From Flavobacterium sp. 5 (GTDB lineage: Bacteria > Bacteroidota > Bacteroidia > Flavobacteriales > Flavobacteriaceae), in assembly GCF_002813295.1 (NCBI RefSeq), contig NZ_PHUE01000001.1:3658001-3722000 (forward strand): DNA of 64,000 nucleotides, given 5' to 3'. The notes under the pieces are model-generated. The model saw only the letters and a list, made by a program, of their open reading frames with translations. It was not told where the DNA came from and did not search any database. Positions 27,225-36,400 of the stretch are shown one piece after another. The translations under genes and the position numbers were made by a program. Positions within the stretch are counted from its first letter, which is position 1; each line of letters starts with the position of its first letter.

Positions 27225-28610
27225 TTAAAATTCATTTGTAAATAAGTCAAAATTGCCCGTGGCCGCTACTTTTAGCAAATAGGATTGCCACACATTATTG
27301 TTGATAATGTCACGATCAATTTCGGCACGGTTCAGCGTAAACATGGTTTGTGTTAAATCGGTCAGATCGGTCAAACCATTTTTGTACAAAGTCGATTTTT
27401 GCAGATACGCTTTTTGCGCAGCATTAACCTGAATTGGCGCTTCGGCATAGTTTTCTAACGTGATTTTTATTTTATCATCTGCCAATGCCAGCTGCGATTT
27501 TAACTCTCTGTCGGCCTGATTGTATTCTTCTTTCAAAGCTTCCGTAACAAATTTTTGAGCTTTTACTTGTTTACTCATTCTAAAAGGAGTGGTCAGATTC
27601 CAGCTGATTCCAATTCCAACCAAATAATTAGAGCGGTCTGGATTTACGCCATCCCAATAATTTCTGCTAAAAGAGTTTTGGTCGATTGCATAACCAGTCT
27701 CAAAACCAGAAGCCCGGGTTTGTAAAACTCCAAACGCACTCATTGTTGGATAGTAAAAACGTTTGTATAATTTAGTCTGCTGATTGCTGTAATCAATCTT
27801 TGTTTTGTACAATTGTAATAAAGGATGCAGGCTGTCAGAAGCCTTTTCGTCAAATGCTAATTGTTTTGGAATCTGATTTACAAAAAGCGTATCGGCAATG
27901 AAATTTTGTGGTGCAACACCCATTAAATCGACCAATTTGTTGTTTTGTTCTTTGACGAAATTTCTAGCCAGATTCAAAGCGATTTTAGCTTTCGAAACTT
28001 CGGCGGTTGCCAATGTAGAATCGACTCCTGCCAACAATCCGTTTTTAACTCGGGCAACAGCTGTCTTTTTGAAAACTTCGGCACGAGTTAGATTTTTTTG
28101 TTGTGAAATTAATAACCTTTGGCTTGCCAATAAATTCAAATAAGCTGATGAAATTTTGATTTGCTGTTGAAATTTTTCCTGATTCAAATCTTTTTCTTTC
28201 GCCTGAACATCGACTTTCGCCAAATTAATTTTTTCCTGTGTTTTTCCAAAAGTGAAAAAATCCCAGTTCATATTGACCAGATACAAAGCACCAAAAGCGG
28301 CGTTCCAGTTTTGCTCTGGCAGTGCTGGTCCGGAAGAAGCAGTTCCTAAACCATTGAAACCATATAAAGCACCATTTTGCCCATTGATAGTTCCATAATC
28401 TTGTTGTGCCGATAAATTTAGATTAGGTAAATAATCGCGACGAGTTTGTTGAAGGGTTTCTCGCGAAGCACTTGCGTAATTGCTTTTTGCTTTTACAGAA
28501 CCATAGTTTTCCAGACCCGTTTGTATCGCTTCTTTCAAAGACAAGGTTTGTGAAAAGCCAGTGGTAGCAAAAATCAAGAAAAATAATAAAGTAATTTTTT
28601 TGAAATACAT
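27225..28610 (-). CDS. TolC-family outer-membrane efflux channel
   Basis: 461 residues with a signal peptide (cleavage near GFSQ) and two related halves of long alpha-helical coiled coils with short beta segments, the TolC plan (SLKEAIQTGLENYGSVK at the start; ASQRLLISQQKNLTRAEVF in the first hairpin). It is the first gene of the efflux operon and precedes the permease by 12 bases. A CAAAATTA -7 element on the minus strand at 28637-28644 lies 27 bases upstream. The divergent two-component pair probably controls it. Confidence 0.92.
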   Translation of the reverse strand: MYFKKITLLFFLIFATTGFSQTLSLKEAIQTGLENYGSVKAKSNYASASRETLQQTRRDYLPNLNLSAQQDYGTINGQNGALYGFNGLGTASSGPALPEQNWNAAFGALYLVNMNWDFFTFGKTQEKINLAKVDVQAKEKDLNQEKFQQQIKISSAYLNLLASQRLLISQQKNLTRAEVFKKTAVARVKNGLLAGVDSTLATAEVSKAKIALNLARNFVKEQNNKLVDLMGVAPQNFIADTLFVNQIPKQLAFDEKASDSLHPLLQLYKTKIDYSNQQTKLYKRFYYPTMSAFGVLQTRASGFETGYAIDQNSFSRNYWDGVNPDRSNYLVGIGISWNLTTPFRMSKQVKAQKFVTEALKEEYNQADRELKSQLALADDKIKITLENYAEAPIQVNAAQKAYLQKSTLYKNGLTDLTDLTQTMFTLNRAEIDRDIINNNVWQSYLLKVAATGNFDLFTNEF

Positions 28611-28690
28611 AAAACTCAGATATTGAAATTATGCCCCAAAATTATTTCTCTTAAGCGGATATAAGCCTCCTTAAATGATGTACTGCAATG

Positions 28691-28719
28691 ATAAATGACC
28701 AATTCAATTGGTCATTTAT
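28691..28719. promoter_or_regulatory. Perfect 29-bp palindrome between the efflux operon and the two-component genes
   Basis: ATAAATGACCAATT, a single C, then AATTGGTCATTTAT: fourteen-base arms with no mismatch. It lies about 45-55 bases upstream of the minus-strand -7 element and about 55 bases before the kinase ATG. There is no T-run, so it is more likely an operator than a terminator. The LytTR regulator or an unlinked dimeric repressor could bind it. Confidence 0.6.
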
Positions 28720-28774
28720 TGGGAATAATAATTAAAAAATAGTGGTTAATTTGTAAACTATTTTAGTATTAAAG

Positions 28775-29809
28775 ATGAACAAAAAGTTTAATGATATAAT
28801 GGAAAATAAATGGTGGCAGGAAATTGCTGTCGTCGGTTTTTCATTTACGATTTATACCTTAAAAAATGATTGGATGTTAATTAGTTCTTTCATTTCGATT
28901 TTGATGGGTATTTTTTTCTATTGCATTTTATACATGCACGCCCAGTTCAATCGTTTTTTTATATTACCTATATTATTCAAAGGACAAAGGCCTCTAAGTT
29001 ATATCTTTTTGACACTTTTAGGAGTGTTGGTGTTTTCGGTAATTCTATATGAAATTACGGAGTTGAATATGTTTAGCAAATGTCATTTGTATCAAAACTC
29101 ACATCAAAGAAGTTATGTTTATCAATTAGCCAGCGTTTTGGGGACATTGGTTTGTATTTTGAGTCCGATTATTGTTTTTAAATTCTACAGAATCAATAAA
29201 AAACAAACTGATGAGACTTTGCTTTTCAACCAAATGCAGTTGAATTCGCTAAAAGGACAATTGAATCCTCATTTTTTATTCAATACTTTTAATACTCTTT
29301 ACGGAATTAGTCTTGAATTTCCAGAAAGAACGCCCGATTTGATTATGAAAGTGTCGCAATTAATGCGTTACCAACTCGAAAGTAATAACAAACAATGTGT
29401 CTCTCTGGAAGATGAATTGGAATTTATAAATAGTTATATTCAACTGGAAAAAGAGCGTGTTGGCTATCGTTGTGAAATCACTTATGATAGTAAAATAGAC
29501 AATGAGAATGCTTATAAAATTTCTCCAATGTTATTGATTGCTTTTATAGAAAATGCTTTTAAACATGGGACTTGCGCTATCGAAAAATGTTTTGTCCGTA
29601 TCATTATAACAGTCGAAAATGGATTACTGCATTTGCATGTAGTGAATTCTATTCCGAAGAAAACGGATGTTGTTTCGACAAAAATTGGTTTAAAAAATAC
29701 GATTGAACGTTTGAATCTAATTTACGGAAAAGAGTATCAATTAGATATTAAAGACGATAAAAATACTTATATTGTAGATTTAAAACTGCAACTTAAAAAG
29801 TTTGTATAA
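28775..29809 (+). CDS. LytS/YehU-type sensor histidine kinase
   Basis: 344 residues. Four hydrophobic segments within residues 1-135 are followed by the His_kinase domain with the phospho-acceptor His166 in LNPHFLFNTFNTLYG, then a HATPase_c domain (IENAFKHG as N box). It lacks an extracellular sensor domain, so the signal is probably sensed in the membrane. It overlaps the response-regulator gene by one base (ATAATG). Divergent from the RND efflux operon. Confidence 0.92.
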   Translation: MNKKFNDIMENKWWQEIAVVGFSFTIYTLKNDWMLISSFISILMGIFFYCILYMHAQFNRFFILPILFKGQRPLSYIFLTLLGVLVFSVILYEITELNMFSKCHLYQNSHQRSYVYQLASVLGTLVCILSPIIVFKFYRINKKQTDETLLFNQMQLNSLKGQLNPHFLFNTFNTLYGISLEFPERTPDLIMKVSQLMRYQLESNNKQCVSLEDELEFINSYIQLEKERVGYRCEITYDSKIDNENAYKISPMLLIAFIENAFKHGTCAIEKCFVRIIITVENGLLHLHVVNSIPKKTDVVSTKIGLKNTIERLNLIYGKEYQLDIKDDKNTYIVDLKLQLKKFV

Positions 29810-30507
29810 TGAAGGAACCCAAAAAATGCATTATTGTTGACGACGAACCGGCAGCGCATTATGTTTTGGCGAATTATATCAAACAAAATCCACAATTAGA
29901 ATTGGTTTTTCAAGGTTATAATGGCATTGAAGCAATGGATTATCTTCGGGAAAACAAAGTAGATCTGATGTTTTTAGATATCAATATGCCCGAAATTTCA
30001 GGAATGGAATTGCTAAAAATTCTTCCAATTCACCCCAAAACGATTTTAACGACAGCTTATTCTGAATTTGCTTTGGAAAGTTATGATTATGGTGTGATTG
30101 ATTATCTTTTGAAACCGATTTATTTTCCACGCTTTTTGAAGGCTATCGAGCGTTTTTTTTCTACAGAAATTATAAAAGCCGAACCCGAAGAAGCAGCTGT
30201 CAATTCCATAAGTGTAAAAATTGATGGGTATTTGATAGACATCGAATTAGATCAGCTTTTATATGCGCAAAGTTTTGGTAATTATGTGAAGTTACATACT
30301 ATCAAAAGAACGTATTTAGCATCAATAACCACAACAGAATTAGAGAAATGCCTGCCCGAAAAAAACTTTATGCGAATTCATAAATCGTACATCGTTGCAA
30401 TCGATAAAATTGACGATTCGGATAAGGATTTTGTTGTTATCAAAAAAGAAAAATTACCAATTGGAATTACTTACAAAAGAGAATTATCCGACCGATTGAA
30501 AAAATAA
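29809..30507 (+). CDS. LytTR-family response regulator
   Basis: 232 residues: a receiver domain (acidic pair in IIVDDEP, phospho-acceptor Asp57 in LMFLDINMPE, Lys in DYLLKPI) and a C-terminal LytTR DNA-binding domain (AQSFGNYVKLHT, FMRIHKSYIVAID). LytTR proteins bind direct repeats; the palindrome at 28691-28719 would be atypical for them. It forms a pair with the preceding kinase and likely controls the divergent efflux genes. Confidence 0.92.
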   Translation: MKEPKKCIIVDDEPAAHYVLANYIKQNPQLELVFQGYNGIEAMDYLRENKVDLMFLDINMPEISGMELLKILPIHPKTILTTAYSEFALESYDYGVIDYLLKPIYFPRFLKAIERFFSTEIIKAEPEEAAVNSISVKIDGYLIDIELDQLLYAQSFGNYVKLHTIKRTYLASITTTELEKCLPEKNFMRIHKSYIVAIDKIDDSDKDFVVIKKEKLPIGITYKRELSDRLKK

Positions 30508-30552
30508 AAATTAGAAATAAACGTGCTTACTAACTCAATTATTTCAAAATGA

Positions 30553-30586
30553 AGCCTGCTTGGATTATTCTTTGCAGGTTTTTTTG
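30553..30586 (+). terminator. Terminator after the LytTR regulator gene
   Basis: CCTGC/GCAGG stem with a 14-base loop, followed by seven T. Confidence 0.65.
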
Positions 30587-30637
30587 TTATTTTTTAGTTT
30601 GATCAGATCAATTGAGAATAGAATAATAAATTGAAAT

Positions 30638-30669
30638 TTGATAATTCTTTTGATGAATTCTATAATTTG
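30638..30669 (+). promoter_or_regulatory. Promoter of the PNPOx-like gene
   Basis: TTG at 30638-30640 is followed after 20 bases by TATAATTTG, close to the TTG-N20-TAnnTTTG consensus. It would give a leader of about 65 bases before the ATG at 30740. Confidence 0.45.
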
Positions 30670-30739
30670 CAATAGCTATAAAATCAGAACTTTATAAAAT
30701 TATAAACTGCAAAATACTAATAGTTTAAAATATAAAGTT

Positions 30740-31243
30740 ATGGGAGATTATAAAGATTTAAAAGACAGTTCTGCTGTTCAAAAAATAAAAGATTTAGCAG
30801 AAAACATAAAAACGTGTATGTTTTGTACATACGATAATAGCGGAAAACTGAATTCAAGACCAATGTCTGCGCAAAAAATTGATGATGAAGGGAATCTTTG
30901 GTTTTTATCTGATAAAACCAGTGAAAAGAATCATGAAATTATAGCAAATTCAAAGGTTGAGCTTTTTTTCTCGGCACCTCATGACCAATTTTTGACATTG
31001 CATGGTCATGCGGCTATTTTATATGACCGAGAAATTATAAAAGATTTATTTACTCCAATTGTAAAAGTGTGGATGCCTGAGGGCGAAGACGATCCAAATC
31101 TAAGTGTTATAAAAGTCGTTCCTAATGAAGGATATTATTGGAATAATAAACATGGAAAAGTAATTGCAGCAGCCAAAATGACTGTAGCATTTATTATAGG
31201 AAAAACTATGGACGACGGTATTGAAGGAAATTTGAATTTGTAG
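30740..31243 (+). CDS. Pyridoxamine 5'-phosphate oxidase-like flavin-binding protein (general stress type)
   Basis: 167 residues with the split-barrel FMN-binding fold. The pattern CMFCTYDNSGKLNSRPMS...LWFLSDKTSEK matches the general stress protein 26-like branch of the PNPOx clan, which binds flavin or F420-like cofactors and is not the vitamin B6 biosynthetic enzyme. It is cytoplasmic and monocistronic. The natural substrate is unknown. Confidence 0.85.
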   Translation: MGDYKDLKDSSAVQKIKDLAENIKTCMFCTYDNSGKLNSRPMSAQKIDDEGNLWFLSDKTSEKNHEIIANSKVELFFSAPHDQFLTLHGHAAILYDREIIKDLFTPIVKVWMPEGEDDPNLSVIKVVPNEGYYWNNKHGKVIAAAKMTVAFIIGKTMDDGIEGNLNL

Positions 31244-31251
31244 AATTCAAT

Positions 31252-31288
31252 AAAAAAGGCAGCTATTTTTTTAAACAGTTGCCTTTTT
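31252..31288. terminator. Bidirectional terminator
   Basis: AAAAAGGCAGCT pairs with AGTTGCCTTTTT with one G-U pair; it has A- and T-runs on both sides and lies between two convergent genes. Confidence 0.8.
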
Positions 31289-31315
31289 ACATTCTTAGAA
31301 ATTAGCTTTACCGAT

Positions 31316-32503
31316 TTATTTTATACCTAACTCTTTTAGGAATTGATCAACGTCTTTTGAGTTCCAACCCATGGCTGTTATTATGGCTTTTGCTTTTTTT
31401 GCATTTTCTATAGCATTCTTTTTATCATCGATTTTATTATATAATCTGGCTAATAAAAGAGTGCTTTCAGCTGAATTATTAATCTCGATTGAATGTTTAG
31501 CCCATGAAATAGATGATTTCAAAGCATCTTTATCAGTTATATGTTCAATATAAACTTTGGAAATACTATTGATTGTTGAATAATCATTCCAAGCCAATTT
31601 CTCTACAGATTCTGAAGTAATCTGCTGGTAATTTTTCCAGCTTTTTATACCCTCATACATTTGTAAATCATACTTAAAAACTAATGAATCTACTTTTCTT
31701 ATATGGATATTTTTTGCAATTATTCTGTTTTTGGAGTAGTTGATAGAATCCAGATAATTCATGTTTTGGGTTAATGTTTTTTTGACCACACTTACAATTT
31801 TGGCTTCAACTCTTTTTGGCGAAGCTATTTTTGCAAAATCGTTTTGATTATTTAAGATTGTTTCAAATCCTTTTGAATTCAAATCATTAACGCCATAAGC
31901 AACAATTTTCCAATTTATTGGAGTTATCAGTTGGTCTTTGGATTGGGTTGCTAAATACCTGGCTGTTACATTATCACTTTTGTCGGAATCAATACTTTTT
32001 CTCAAAGCATTTAAGTAGATCAGACAATTTTCTGGATTTCTTACATCCTCATTGACTTTTCTTTCCAAATAAGGTAATTGTTTATCTGGGTTTAGCGCAT
32101 TTTTGGCTTCAGTAAGAAATTCTTCGGTGGTGAATTCGCCTCCAGTACTGTAAAGATGAGTTTCTTTTTCGTCCAGAAACAGAAAGACTGGGAAGGATTT
32201 TATGTTATATTTTTTCATAAACTCTTTTCCTATTGGTGTTTCAGAATCCATCATTACATTAATGAAATTGCTGTTGAAAAATGTAATGACAGTTGGTTCT
32301 TTTAAAACGGTATTTTTCATTTTGTTACAATGTGTACACCAAGTGGCATAAACCATAACAAAAATTGTTTTTTTGGACACTTTAGATTGTTCAAGTGCCA
32401 GTTTATAATCATTTTGTATAAAATTAATGGATGTTTGTGCTTTTGTTGTTACTGTTACAAACAATAAAATTAAGATAAAGGTATGTTTTATGAAAGTTTT
32501 CAT
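31316..32503 (-). CDS. Secreted thioredoxin-fold protein with helical C-terminal part
   Basis: 395 residues with a signal peptide (cleavage after KAQ). Residues 30-145 form a thioredoxin fold with the redox motif WCTHC (Cys56 and Cys59) and a cis-Pro in IKSFPVFLF, of the DUF255/thioredoxin_7 kind found in Bacteroidota envelopes. The remaining 250 residues are mainly helical and TPR-like (WAKHSIEINNSAESTLLLARLYNKIDDKKNAIENAKKA). It probably acts on periplasmic disulfides or on a bound client. It is followed closely by the convergent terminator. Confidence 0.85.
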   Translation of the reverse strand: MKTFIKHTFILILLFVTVTTKAQTSINFIQNDYKLALEQSKVSKKTIFVMVYATWCTHCNKMKNTVLKEPTVITFFNSNFINVMMDSETPIGKEFMKKYNIKSFPVFLFLDEKETHLYSTGGEFTTEEFLTEAKNALNPDKQLPYLERKVNEDVRNPENCLIYLNALRKSIDSDKSDNVTARYLATQSKDQLITPINWKIVAYGVNDLNSKGFETILNNQNDFAKIASPKRVEAKIVSVVKKTLTQNMNYLDSINYSKNRIIAKNIHIRKVDSLVFKYDLQMYEGIKSWKNYQQITSESVEKLAWNDYSTINSISKVYIEHITDKDALKSSISWAKHSIEINNSAESTLLLARLYNKIDDKKNAIENAKKAKAIITAMGWNSKDVDQFLKELGIK

Positions 32504-32566
32504 TTATGGACTATTTGGAAGTAAAACAGTTGGTTTAAAGTTGCAATTTAATACTTTTTGGTAGCT

Positions 32567-33127
32567 TTAAAAAAGAGTTCCCTGGATAAATTGCTCTTGA
32601 GGGGTATCATTAAACAGAAAGGTGTTAGTTGCAAAAAACTGTTTTTTATTTTCATCAAATAATCTCAAAACTACACTGTCACAAATAAAATGCAAATCGA
32701 TTGTAGTAAATAATTGACTGGCTTTTAGTAAATTTTCAGGAGTTAATCTTCGGGCAATGGACAGATGTGGACTATCACTTTTTTTCATATCCTGAATTTT
32801 AAGTGATTTGTTAAAATGCTTCATGATGTGTTTCAAATCTATTTTAGAATCATTATCGGGAGCTATAAAAAAAGCTCCGTTTGGGAATGAACCAAATTCA
32901 TTTAGGTGTACTGCGACTGGAGTCAAAGAATTGCATAATTTGATTATTTGATTTTTAATGGATTCAATTGTAGTTTCCGTTGCTTTAAATTCGCAAATGG
33001 TAATGTGTCCTACAGAGTTTTTACTATTGTACCAACCTACTTCATTAGCCAATTGCTCTTTCATGGTTTTAATCAAAATGAGATGATCTTCGGGAGGATG
33101 AATGACAAGAGAATATAGCTTTTCCAT
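32567..33127 (-). CDS. 2H phosphoesterase (2'-5' RNA ligase/LigT-like)
   Basis: 186 residues from the ATG at 33127; an in-frame TTG seven codons upstream is the only way to extend it. Two HxT/S motifs define the family: His41-x-Thr43 in GHITICEF and His121-x-Ser123 in PHLSIAR. The family hydrolyses cyclic phosphodiesters such as 2',3'-cyclic phosphate ends. The role in this organism is unknown. It is upstream of the secreted thioredoxin gene, 63 bases apart on the same strand. Confidence 0.85.
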   Translation of the reverse strand: MEKLYSLVIHPPEDHLILIKTMKEQLANEVGWYNSKNSVGHITICEFKATETTIESIKNQIIKLCNSLTPVAVHLNEFGSFPNGAFFIAPDNDSKIDLKHIMKHFNKSLKIQDMKKSDSPHLSIARRLTPENLLKASQLFTTIDLHFICDSVVLRLFDENKKQFFATNTFLFNDTPQEQFIQGTLF

Positions 33128-33372
33128 TGGGACTTTTTTAATACGCAAAAGTAAAGATTTTTAATTATTAGAATTGCCAGCTTTTTTCCGAAAATATTAT
33201 TTAAACAGAAATTTAGGAAAATTCTAGAATTTATTTTTCAAGTTGAATAGTATTCTTATAAAAGTATTGAAGAGTGTTTTTTGACGAGTTTAAAAACCAT
33301 TTTGTTTGTTTTTATCTCAAATTCCATTTAACTTAGCGTGTCTTTATTTTAAAGGAAAAAATCAATTTATAA

Positions 33373-33413
33373 TAATTTTGTTTCATTATTTATGATATAT
33401 ATTTATAAATAAT
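33373..33413. promoter_or_regulatory. Possible promoter -7 element and 9-bp inverted repeat upstream of the hybrid regulator
   Basis: TAATTTTG at 33373-33380 matches TAnnTTTG but no TTG is seen 19-21 bases before it. ATTATTTAT (33385-33393) is the exact complement of ATAAATAAT (33405-33413). The rest of the 344-base gap between the 2H gene and the hybrid regulator shows nothing more I can support. Confidence 0.35.
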
Positions 33414-33471
33414 GCCTATAATTGTATTTTTTACACTTTTTAAAAATAATTAATCTTTAAAACAATTTCTC

Positions 33472-36400
33472 TTGAAGAATTTTGTACTCTATTTTGTATT
33501 CTTAATAACTTTTTCTTTGACCGCTTTTTCACAAGAGTATTCGGTTAAATTTCTCGATATATCAAATGGTTTGTCTAATAATTCGGTAATTACAATTTAT
33601 CAGGATAGTGATGGTTTTATGTGGTTTGGTACCTATGACGGATTAAATCGTTATGATGGTTATAATTTTAAAGTGTACCGCAATAAGATTAATGATAAAA
33701 ACTCATTGTCTTTTAATACCATTTATAATATTGAAGGGGATTCTAAAAAAAATATATGGGTTGGTGGTTCAAATGGAGCTTGTGTTTTTGATAAAAAAGA
33801 ATCTATTTTTCATCCGCTGACTTATGTTTCAAAAAATAATACTACTCAAGTTTTAAAAGACATTATTCATCAGATTAGATCTGTTTCAGAAAATTTGGTG
33901 TTGGTAGCTTCACAAAATTATGGTTTGTTAATTTATCAAAATGGATCTTTTACTGGAAAACATATAGATCTTGAGCAATCCAAAACTAAAGGTTTACAAT
34001 ATGGCTATAACGCTGCAGTTCTTGAAAACGACCCCAAAAATGGTCGTTGTTGGGTATATGTAAGAAATGTGGGGATTTGTCAGTATAACTATAATTCAGA
34101 AAAATTAAAGATAGTATATCCATTATCAATGGAAGTAAAATGCATGAAACTTTCGGCAGACGACACACTTTGGTTAGGAACTGATGAAGGGTTGTTTTCT
34201 TTTAACGCAAAGACAAATTCATTTTCTGAAAATTATTTGTCGGCTAACTGTACCGTTACAGATATTCATTTTGATAAGAAAAAAGAAATGTTGATAACTA
34301 CAGATGGTTGCGGCATCTATAAAGTGATTGGTCAAACGAAAAAAGCAATTCTTTATAGCTTAGCCAAAGGCAAACAATTTGTAAAAAGTAATTCGATATG
34401 GGCTTTGCATGAAGATGTTGCTGGAAATATATGGCTTGGTACTTTACGTGGTGGTATAAGTATGATAAGCAATAGTCCAAAATATTTTAAGAATATAAAA
34501 GATAATAATGACAGTGATCCTGCTGGAAATTTTATATTGTCCTTTTGTGAAGACGAAAATAAGAATCTGTGGATAGGAACGGATGGAGCAGGATTGAAGT
34601 ATTGGAATAAAAAAAGCAATAGCTATACGCTTTATAGTACCTCGGCTTCTTCGCCTCATAAAATCAGCAGTAATTTTATTACAGGTATAATAAAAGATAA
34701 TGCTAATGAGATTTGGGTATCCACATGGGCAGGAGGGGTAAATCGTATTAATCCTGTAAATAATACAATAACTCATTATTCATGTTATAATCCTTTTACA
34801 AAACAGATTGAAAAAAACATATGGTTTGTGTATAAAGATTCCAAGGGAACAATATGGGCAAGTGCTACTAATGAAGGTTGTTTGTATTTTTTTGATAGTG
34901 CCAAAAATGCTTTCGTTCTTTTTGATAAAACAATAGATAATTTGCAGTGTCTTGCTGAGATGAGTGATGGTAAACTTTGGGGAGGGAATAACACTTCGTT
35001 ATTTGCTATCGATAAAAAAACCAAAAAATACGAGAAATTCCCAATTGGCAGTGCGATTAGATGTATTTATGAGGATAAAGATAAAAATCTTTGGTTGGGA
35101 ACTCAAGAAGGAGGGCTGTTATTGTTTGATAGAAAAACTAATAAATTTAAAAGATTAACTACTGATGATGGCTTGCCTTCAAATACTGTTTTGAGGATGT
35201 TGGAAGATAAGGGAGGGAACTTATGGATGAGTACCTATAATGGAATTTGCAGATTTGATAAAAAACGAAAAACATTTAGAAATTTTTCTATAAATGATGG
35301 CTTGCAAAGTAATCAGTTTAGTTTTAATGCTGGTTTAAAATTGTCTACTGGAGAATTTCTGTTTGGTGGAATAAATGGGTTTAACTCCTTTTTTCCAGAA
35401 GATATAAAAGAATTTAATCAGAAGAACAATTTACATCTGACGGATTTTTATGTAAACAATCAGCCTATAGAGGAAAGTAAAAACGAATTAATTTCGGAAT
35501 GGGATTCGGGTAAAATTAAAGAAGTAAAATTGCCTTATGATCAAACCACATTATCAATAGAGTTTGTTACATTGGATTATAATAATGCCGACAAAATAAA
35601 TTATGCATACTATCTAGACGGCTGGGATAATCAATGGAATTATGTAGGTCAGGCCCGAAGAGCAAATTATGCAAGATTGACAGAGGGTAAGTATGTTTTT
35701 AAAGTGAAAACTACCAATTTCAGAGGTGGCTGGAATAAAGAGGTAAGTCTTGTTACTGTAATAGTTTCACCACCATGGTACCGTAGCTGGTGGGCTTATA
35801 CTTTCTATTTATTGGTTGGAGCAGGAATTATTTATGGGTATATCAAATACAATAAAAACAAAGAGAAATTAAAGTATAAAGTAAAGGTAGCCGAATTAGA
35901 AAGTGCCAAAGAAAAGGAAATTGCAGAGAAGCAGTCATCAATGTTTACGTATATCTCTCATGAGTTTCGTACGCCTTTATCTTTGATTATAAATCCGTTA
36001 AAAAAGGCAATTCAAAAAGGAAATACTGAAAATAGTTCTTCGGTAAGTGATTTGGTAATAGCACATAGAAATGCCAAAAGGCTTTTGAGTTTAGTAGATC
36101 AGCTATTGCTTTTTCGTAAAGCTGAAAATGATGCCGATGAACTCAAAATGTCTGTTATAAATGTCAATAATCTTTGCTATGAAATTTACCAGTGTTTTGT
36201 AAATCAGGCAAAAGATAAAAATATTGACTATACTTTTCAGATACCAGAAAACAATATTGAAATAATAGGGGATTACGAAAAAATTGAGATATCATTGTTT
36301 AATTTGATTTCTAATGCTTTCAAGTTTACTCCCGTTGGTGGAGAAATTGGTCTTAATTTATCTGAATCTGAAACGGATGTAATCATAGAAGTTTTGGATA

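Noticed and set aside
33136..33148. Upstream TTG start for the 2H phosphoesterase
   Set aside because: The ATG seven codons later opens directly into the conserved fold, and the extra codons add nothing recognisable.
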